From Paraperibacillus marinus (GTDB taxonomy: Bacteria; Bacillota; Bacilli; Bacillales; DSM-1321), in the NCBI RefSeq assembly GCF_046237605.1, contig NZ_CP143542.1, forward strand, positions 3,596,001 to 3,660,000: a stretch of DNA of 64,000 nucleotides. Reading direction: 5' to 3'. The notes beneath the pieces were generated by a model that was given only the letters and a program-made list of their open reading frames with translations, ran no database searches and was not told where the DNA came from. Of the stretch, positions 59,687 to 64,000 are shown in pieces (the first letter of the stretch is position 1; each line of letters starts with the position of its first letter). The position numbers and the translations under genes were made by a program.

Positions 59687-59947
59687 TTAAAATACGAACG
59701 GTATGAACGCTAGCGTAGCAATGGCTCCAAATGCTACTCCCCAGCCAAAGCCATAGCCGAAACCATAACCGTCTCCATAATAGCCGTATCTAAAGCCGCC
59801 ATAATTTCCTCTTCCGCCAAGCGGACGGAGAAATACCCTGCTCCGGTTCACCCTGTGGATGATTCCGCGGTGAACTTCCCCGCTATGGGTACGGATTACC
59901 ACAGCACGGCCTACTCCTCCACGGCACTGATTATAATACACCGACAT
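59687..59947 (-). CDS. Small Gly/Tyr/Phe-rich protein, 86 aa
   Basis: The N-terminal half (RAVVIRTHSGEVHRGIIHRV) looks like an Sm/KOW-type small beta barrel strand; the second half is rich in Gly, Tyr and Phe with repeated YG/FG dipeptides, then ends in a hydrophobic helix. AGGGAGG precedes ATG 59947. Similar small proteins occur in Bacillus and some are spore-associated; I cannot tell the function of this one. Confidence 0.75.
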   Translation of the reverse strand: MSVYYNQCRGGVGRAVVIRTHSGEVHRGIIHRVNRSRVFLRPLGGRGNYGGFRYGYYGDGYGFGYGFGWGVAFGAIATLAFIPFVF

Positions 59948-60143
59948 ATCCTGACCTCCCTCTTACATTTATCCGGAAAATAACCGGTTCTTAATCAGAG
60001 TATGTATGCAGATAGATATCGGACTAGTTGTATAACACAACAGCAGGATAAAACTTGACCCATTTTTAATCAAGACCCAGCCATCCAAGCTCACACAGCA
60101 TAAAATATCGTACCTCAGCCTGGAAATTAAGGAGAGATCGCCT

Positions 60144-60875
60144 GTGAACTATTCATATCAAGATGCATTAGCTTATTTTGGAATTGAAGGCGCCCACCCA
60201 GGAAGCCTTGGTTTAACGAAAGTCCTGCTTGAGAACGAGACAATCGCCCCTGCATCCAGAATTCTCGATGCTGGGTGCGGCACCGGCCAGACATCCGCTT
60301 ACCTCTCAAGCCGCTATCCATGCAAGATATATGCCGTGGACAGCCATCCTGAGATGATAGAAAAGGCCAGGATAAGATTTGCAAATGAAAATTCCCGAGT
60401 GAAAATTTATAAGGCAGAGATGGAGCGTTTGCCCTTCAAGCCGGAAAGCTTTGACCTGATCCTCGCCGAATCCTCGACTGCCTTCTCGCAGATTGACAGG
60501 AGCCTGCCGGAATTTTATCGGGTATTGAAGAAAGAAGGGGCTCTCATTACGATCGACATGGCTGCAGAGCCATCACTTAGCCAGCAGGCTAAAAGTGAGA
60601 TTCAGAAGTTTTATGGAGTGCATGCCGTCTTAACGGAAAGCGAATGGAAGAAGGCCTTCAGGCTGGCCGGGTTCAAGTTTGTAGATGTGCTGAAAGCAGC
60701 GACTATCATGGAGGAGTTCGAAAATTATGTTCCCCCGCAAGGGACCTCTGTTCCTGCTTTCTCTCCCCCTCCTTATAATTCGGAGGCAAGCGGGGTTATG
60801 CAGATGCACTATCAGCTTTCAGCCGAATATGGGAACAGCCTGGGATATAGAGTGTTCCGTGTATCAGGAAAGTGA
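60144..60875 (+). CDS. Class I SAM-dependent methyltransferase
   Basis: The 243-aa protein has a Rossmann methyltransferase fold. Motif I is ILDAGCGTGQTS at residues 40-51, followed by the acidic end of strand 2 (KIYAVDSHPEM) and a motif IV region SFDLILAESSTAFSQ. GTG 60144 follows AAGGAG. The acceptor is unknown; the overall look is of small-molecule methyltransferases of the UbiE/COQ5 type. It stands alone, convergent with the small peptide array. Confidence 0.88.
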   Translation: MNYSYQDALAYFGIEGAHPGSLGLTKVLLENETIAPASRILDAGCGTGQTSAYLSSRYPCKIYAVDSHPEMIEKARIRFANENSRVKIYKAEMERLPFKPESFDLILAESSTAFSQIDRSLPEFYRVLKKEGALITIDMAAEPSLSQQAKSEIQKFYGVHAVLTESEWKKAFRLAGFKFVDVLKAATIMEEFENYVPPQGTSVPAFSPPPYNSEASGVMQMHYQLSAEYGNSLGYRVFRVSGK

Positions 60876-60885
60876 GACAATTATA

Positions 60886-60920
60886 AGGCCCGCCTGCAAG
60901 GACTGCAGACGGGCTTTGTC
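60886..60920. terminator. Terminator between methyltransferase and peptide array
   Basis: GCCCGCCTGC, seven bases and GCAGACGGGC are followed by TTTGTC on the plus strand. On the minus strand the stem lies right after the last array gene but the T-run is poor (TTATAATTG). Confidence 0.75.
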
Positions 60921-61099
60921 TAATAACTATTTAAGGGTGTTCCGTTAATATCAAATTCTGGCCGAATCGTTTTAATATCCGCATTTAACAGGGAGGTTTC
61001 TTCAATTAAATACTGAGAAATGTGAAAAACATTCTTATCTCCTGGACTTTTTACAGCCTCATCATTTTCCTTATTCCAATAATTTGGCACAGTATTCAT
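60920..61099 (-). CDS. Array peptide 6: extended 59-aa member
   Basis: This is the last gene of the array by transcription order. It begins MNTVPNYWNKENDEAVKSPG and then, unlike the other members, continues with a 35-residue tail (FHISQYLIEETSLLNADIKT and more). GAGGAG lies 12 bases before ATG 61099. The core codons differ from the sister genes at many third positions, for example AAT for AAC, GAT for GAC, GAG for GAA, GCT for GCG, while the amino acids stay the same. The frame can be read back to 61153 but no ribosome binding site is there. Function unknown. Confidence 0.72.
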   Translation of the reverse strand: MNTVPNYWNKENDEAVKSPGDKNVFHISQYLIEETSLLNADIKTIRPEFDINGTPLNSY

Positions 61100-61164
61100 G
61101 AGAAAATCAACTCCTCGGTATTGGGATACCTCAGCCTGATCGACACATCCCAATGGTAGATCTC

Positions 61165-61236
61165 CTAAAACTGATCACCTGGACTATTGACCGCTTCGTC
61201 ATTTTCCTTGTTCCATAGATTTCTGGATGTATTCAT
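61165..61236 (-). CDS. Array peptide 5, 23 aa
   Basis: Translates to MNTSRNLWNKENDEAVNSPG followed by DQF. GAGGAG lies 12 bases before ATG 61236. Relative to the next peptide upstream it differs only at the C-terminus and by three third-position changes (ACA/ACG, AAT/AAC, GGT/GGC). No cysteine, no signal peptide, no hydrophobic stretch. Function unknown. Confidence 0.72.
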   Translation of the reverse strand: MNTSRNLWNKENDEAVNSPGDQF

Positions 61237-61307
61237 TAGAAACCAACTCCTCTTGTTATGATCACTTACGTGTCTAACTCGATATGTTTTCTTCTTTTGA
61301 ATACCAA

Positions 61308-61382
61308 TCAGGAATTCTGATCGCCTGGACTGTTGACCGCTTCGTCATTTTCCTTGTTCCATAGATTTCTGGACGTATTCAT
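61308..61382 (-). CDS. Array peptide 4, 24 aa
   Basis: Translates to MNTSRNLWNKENDEAVNSPG plus DQNS. AAGGAG lies ten bases before ATG 61382. Compared with peptide 3 the codons AAG/AAA, GCG/GCA, CCA/CCG and GGC/GGT are synonymous and only Val/Ile and the last two residues change. Confidence 0.73.
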   Translation of the reverse strand: MNTSRNLWNKENDEAVNSPGDQNS

Positions 61383-61457
61383 TAGAAATCAGCTCCTTCT
61401 TGTTATGATCACTTGCGTGTCTAACACAGAATGCTCTTCCTTCTGTTGAATACCTGA

Positions 61458-61532
61458 TCAGTAACGCTGATCACCCGGACTGTTAATTGCTTCGTCATTT
61501 TCTTTGTTCCATAGATTTCTGGACGTATTCAT
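61458..61532 (-). CDS. Array peptide 3, 24 aa
   Basis: Translates to MNTSRNLWNKENDEAINSPG plus DQRY. AAGGAG lies ten bases before ATG 61532. From the core to the stop it is nearly identical in DNA to peptide 2, but its N-terminus matches peptides 4 and 5, so it looks like a junction of duplicated units. Confidence 0.73.
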   Translation of the reverse strand: MNTSRNLWNKENDEAINSPGDQRY

Positions 61533-61607
61533 TAGAAATCAGCTCCTTCTTGTTATGATCACTTGCGTGTCTAACACAGAATGCTCTTCCTTCTGTTGAA
61601 TACCTGA

Positions 61608-61682
61608 TCAGTAACGCTGATCACCCGGACTGTTAATCGCTTCGTCATTTTCTTTGTTCCAGTGATTGATAAATAGACTCAT
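61608..61682 (-). CDS. Array peptide 2, 24 aa
   Basis: Translates to MSLFINHWNKENDEAINSPG plus DQRY. TAGGAG lies ten bases before ATG 61682. The first seven residues are different from the other members, but WNKENDEA is unchanged, so the core is the conserved part. Confidence 0.72.
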   Translation of the reverse strand: MSLFINHWNKENDEAINSPGDQRY

Positions 61683-61750
61683 TCGAACCAGCTCCTAAAA
61701 AAGCTTTCGCATAGCTTCCTGCAATCTGTTCCGATGTTCTTTCTTATTGG

Positions 61751-61816
61751 CTAATCGCCTGGACTTGTAATCACTTCATCATTCTCTTTGTTCCATGAGT
61801 TTCGGTCTGTATGCAC
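61751..61816 (-). CDS. Array peptide 1, 21 aa, GTG start
   Basis: Translates to MHTDRNSWNKENDEVITSPG plus D, starting at GTG 61816, nine bases after AAGGAG. It is the first of the array and the most diverged in the tail (VITSPGD, no final Gln). A possible promoter at 61846-61874 (minus strand TTGGAT, 17 bases, TATAGT) lies upstream. Confidence 0.7.
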   Translation of the reverse strand: MHTDRNSWNKENDEVITSPGD

Positions 61817-61845
61817 TCGCCTCAGCTCCTTAATAGAGAATGTTT

Positions 61846-61874
61846 TGTGTTACAGTACTATATATACCCCTGCC
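61846..61874 (-). promoter_or_regulatory. Possible promoter of the peptide array
   Basis: On the minus strand TTGGAT, 17 bases and TATAGT lie about 30-55 bp before the first peptide start and after the helD stop. No clear terminator separates helD from the array, so readthrough from helD is also possible. Confidence 0.4.
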
Positions 61875-61904
61875 ATTTTATCCAAAACATATTCCCGGAA
61901 ATTT

Positions 61905-64000
61905 TTAGATTTTTTTTAGAATATATTTACTTGAAGGCATCTTTGAAATGAAAGGGCTCGGTTCGTTTACAAAAAACATATACAATTTGTGCATGGCGCG
62001 GGTGCACGCCGTATAAAACAGATTTCTATCGCTTTCCTTATAGAATGCATCGCTTGAGGCATCATGGATAAATACGGAATCGAACTCAATTCCTTTTGCC
62101 AGATAGACAGGCAGGATGACCGCCCCCTTCAAATAGGATGACGCATGGCGGTCCATCAGCTGGATGTTCATTCTGTCTTTCAGCATGGCATAAGCATCCC
62201 GGGCGTCCTTTTCAGTCTTGCAGATCAAGGCTGCCGTTTCTGACCCCTGTTCAAGCTCCTTCTCCATCATGCCTGCTATGAACCCATACAAATCCTTCCC
62301 TGAAGACAGCTCGATCATTTCAGGCAGTCCGCCTTCCCGGGTGAACGGGATGATTCTGTCCCCATTCTCTACTAGTTCCCTCGTGAATTCCACAATCTCC
62401 CTGGTGGACCTGTAGCTTCGCAAAAGTTCGATTCTTTCCGTTTCCCCTTCATCGCTCTCCGCCAAGAGGGACCGGGATCCGGATCCTGGAAAAATGCTCT
62501 GATTCAAATCTCCGAGCAATGTCATGCCCGAAGACCTGAAGAGTCCTTTCAGATAGTCAGCCTGGAAGGGTGAATAATCCTGATATTCATCTATAAAAAC
62601 ATGCCGGATCTGGCTGAAAGATCTTCGTCCAATAATTTGGTCCCTAAAATAGAGGTAAGGTGCAGCATCCTCCCATAATAGCTTCCTTTTCTTTATGGAA
62701 GACAGAGTGAGTGAACAAATTCCCTCCCATTCTCCAGGCCTGCCTTTCAGAACTTCGGGGGCATCGCCTTCAAACATGCCCAGGAAAGTCTCCGGTACAT
62801 TTGCAAAGCCCAGCCTTTTCACCCTTTTTTTGATAGGCATGAAATAGCCCCGGATCACTTTCCGGCGAAGCAGTTCTTCTTCGCGGGCGCTCTCATCAAA
62901 ATGATCGCCAAAACTTCTTTTTTCTTTTTGTATCCTACGGTGTGCTTCCAGAAAATCCTCTTTATCAAGAAGCTGGACCTCTTCCAGCACCCAGTCTTTC
63001 TCCTGCTCCACTCTCTCGCTTTCCATTACCCGCCCGAGCAGCCACTCTGCTGTCTGACGCATCCTGTTAGGCAGCGGAATACGCTGGTCCAGGCTGTAAA
63101 AATAGTCCGAAATCTTTTCTGAAGGAATTAGTATTTCATTCTTGATGGTGATATCCCTGAACACCACTCCCCCTTTACCAAGCAAACCTAAGTAATTGTT
63201 GATTAAATCCTTGAAATCCAGGGATGACTTATAAGAAATGGCCGCAAGCCGCCATCGGTTCTCTCCGCTCATCGAAGCTTCCATCTGATCAAAAGGATCC
63301 TCCAGTTCAAATGCTGGGCCAAGCAGGCTTTCCGCAAACTGCTTAAACGTCGTCTGACGCATATTTTCCTCGCCAAGCTCCGGCAGGACTGTGGATATAT
63401 AACTGTTAAATAGCGGATTGGGAGAAAAGAGAACCATATTCTGTGAATGCAGGGTTTCTCTATGTGTATATAGAAGGTATGCGACCCTCTGGAGGGCAGC
63501 CGAGGTCTTCCCGCTCCCTGCCACTCCCTGCACAACCAGGACTTTGTTCTTTTCATTCCGTATAATCTGATTTTGTTCCTTTTGTATGGTGGCGACAATG
63601 CTCTTCATGTTTGTATCTGAGCGGCTGCCTAACAGTTCCTGAAGCAAACGGTCACCAATTGTTATCCCGGTATCAAATAATCCTTCGATCTTTCCATTCT
63701 TGATAACATACTGCCTCTTGAGTTCAAGCCGGCCGGTAATGGCCCCGTCCATTGTCTGATATTGTGCCGGTCCTGGAGGATAATCATAATAAAGACTTGA
63801 AACCGGTGCACGCCAATCATAGATAAGAAAATTTTCTTCACTTTCATCAAGAAGTGAAGCAATGCCAATGTATAGTGACTCACCATTTGCTTCCCCATCT
63901 TCGTGGAAGTCGATACGTCCGAAGTAGGGGGATTTCTTCAAGGCTGATAATTTCTTCAATCCTTCATGAAGAAGACCATGGCTTCTTTCCCGCTCTGAGA
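61905..64000 (-). CDS. helD: HelD-like RNA polymerase recycling ATPase (5' end beyond window)
   Basis: About 698 codons of a UvrD/Rep-like superfamily 1 ATPase are seen; the frame is open to the right edge, so the N-terminus is missing. Motifs are VVQGVAGSGKTSAALQR (Walker A), HVFIDEYQDYSPFQ (Walker B), GDLNQSIFPGSG and LLRSYRSTREIVEFT. The N-terminal part with YFGRIDF and DWRAPVSSLYYDY is the HelD signature; HelD frees stalled RNA polymerase from DNA and aids recycling. TTG 63959 is only an internal codon. The peptide array lies directly downstream. Confidence 0.93.
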   Translation of the reverse strand, partial: SERERSHGLLHEGLKKLSALKKSPYFGRIDFHEDGEANGESLYIGIASLLDESEENFLIYDWRAPVSSLYYDYPPGPAQYQTMDGAITGRLELKRQYVIKNGKIEGLFDTGITIGDRLLQELLGSRSDTNMKSIVATIQKEQNQIIRNEKNKVLVVQGVAGSGKTSAALQRVAYLLYTHRETLHSQNMVLFSPNPLFNSYISTVLPELGEENMRQTTFKQFAESLLGPAFELEDPFDQMEASMSGENRWRLAAISYKSSLDFKDLINNYLGLLGKGGVVFRDITIKNEILIPSEKISDYFYSLDQRIPLPNRMRQTAEWLLGRVMESERVEQEKDWVLEEVQLLDKEDFLEAHRRIQKEKRSFGDHFDESAREEELLRRKVIRGYFMPIKKRVKRLGFANVPETFLGMFEGDAPEVLKGRPGEWEGICSLTLSSIKKRKLLWEDAAPYLYFRDQIIGRRSFSQIRHVFIDEYQDYSPFQADYLKGLFRSSGMTLLGDLNQSIFPGSGSRSLLAESDEGETERIELLRSYRSTREIVEFTRELVENGDRIIPFTREGGLPEMIELSSGKDLYGFIAGMMEKELEQGSETAALICKTEKDARDAYAMLKDRMNIQLMDRHASSYLKGAVILPVYLAKGIEFDSVFIHDASSDAFYKESDRNLFYTACTRAMHKLYMFFVNEPSPFISKMPSSKYILKKI

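Larger units (their letters stand above)
60920..61840 (-). repeat. Tandem array of six micro-ORF units, about 135-150 bp each
   Basis: Start codons lie at 61816, 61682, 61532, 61382, 61236 and 61099, steps of 134, 150, 150, 146 and 137 bp. Each unit has AGGAGCTGA or GGAGTTG, a start codon after 8-12 bases, and a frame with the WNKENDE core and SPGD. The spacers between peptides 2, 3 and 4 are almost identical (TGATCAGGTATTCAAC, then GTTAGACACGCAAGTGATCATAAC), showing recent duplication. The array starts about 90 bp after the helD stop. Confidence 0.88.

Noticed and set aside
60951..61840. CRISPR-like or purely structural repeat instead of coding units
   Set aside because: Third-position changes with fixed amino acids and a Shine-Dalgarno sequence before each frame point to coding units.

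Overview
This window reads as chromosome of a member of the Bacillaceae, close to Bacillus, Mesobacillus or Cytobacillus. It has strong Gram-positive ribosome binding sites with many TTG and GTG starts, the Bacillus order sufCDSUB / yurZ / metNPQ / yusD / yusE / yusF / gcvH / yusI / fadN-fadA-fadE, S-box and L-box riboswitches, a FadR box, Fur boxes, and VanY, PrsA, HtrA and LytR-CpsA-Psr proteins. No rRNA, tRNA, CRISPR array, prophage or transposase gene was seen. sufB runs off the left edge and helD off the right edge.

Layout. 1-4.3 kb: the Fe-S assembly operon sufCDSUB on the minus strand. 4.48-6.19 kb: a large gene-free block with four tandem copies of a 194-bp unit, then a 51-bp-period minisatellite. 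6.4-15.3 kb: yurZ, the S-box controlled methionine ABC transporter, an O-acetylhomoserine sulfhydrylase, yusD/E/F, gcvH, yusI and an inserted serine hydrolase. 15.3-21.1 kb: the fadN-fadA-fadE beta-oxidation operon behind a FadR operator, with a dispersed repeat between fadA and fadE. 21.3-26.8 kb: yuzL, then a ferric siderophore uptake locus (two permeases, YusV-type ATPase, FhuF-like iron reductase, DUF2573 protein) divergent from its binding lipoprotein, with two Fur boxes between. 26.9-35.4 kb: thioredoxin-like protein, VanY carboxypeptidase, AI-2E family exporter, FtsW/RodA protein, and a lysine-riboswitch permease facing a paralogous permease. 35.5-44.7 kb: a PabA plus PabB-PabC fusion pair, an S-box leader driving a flavin monooxygenase and perhaps an ATP-grasp ligase, P5C reductase, lipid kinase and an APC permease. 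44.8-50.1 kb: an E1-like (ThiF) plus autoinducer-synthase-like acyltransferase pair, an HD-GYP protein, GNAT, HAD phosphatase and repeats. 50.1-59.5 kb: an envelope block (HtrA, PrsA, histidine kinase/response regulator, ECF sigma/anti-sigma, TatA, AI-2E exporter, LCP protein). 59.7-64 kb: small glycine-rich protein, methyltransferase, a tandem array of six tiny peptide genes, and helD.

The most unusual feature is the array at 60.92-61.82 kb. Six minus-strand micro-ORFs, five of 21-24 codons and one of 59, each have their own Shine-Dalgarno sequence and share a WNKENDE core followed by SPGD. The differences between copies inside the core are mostly at synonymous third positions, which argues that the peptides are made and selected. 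I know no described family that matches. Also worth attention are the ThiF/acyltransferase pair, a roughly 180-bp repeat present five times (once inside the fad operon, once between an S-box and its gene), and the large minisatellite.
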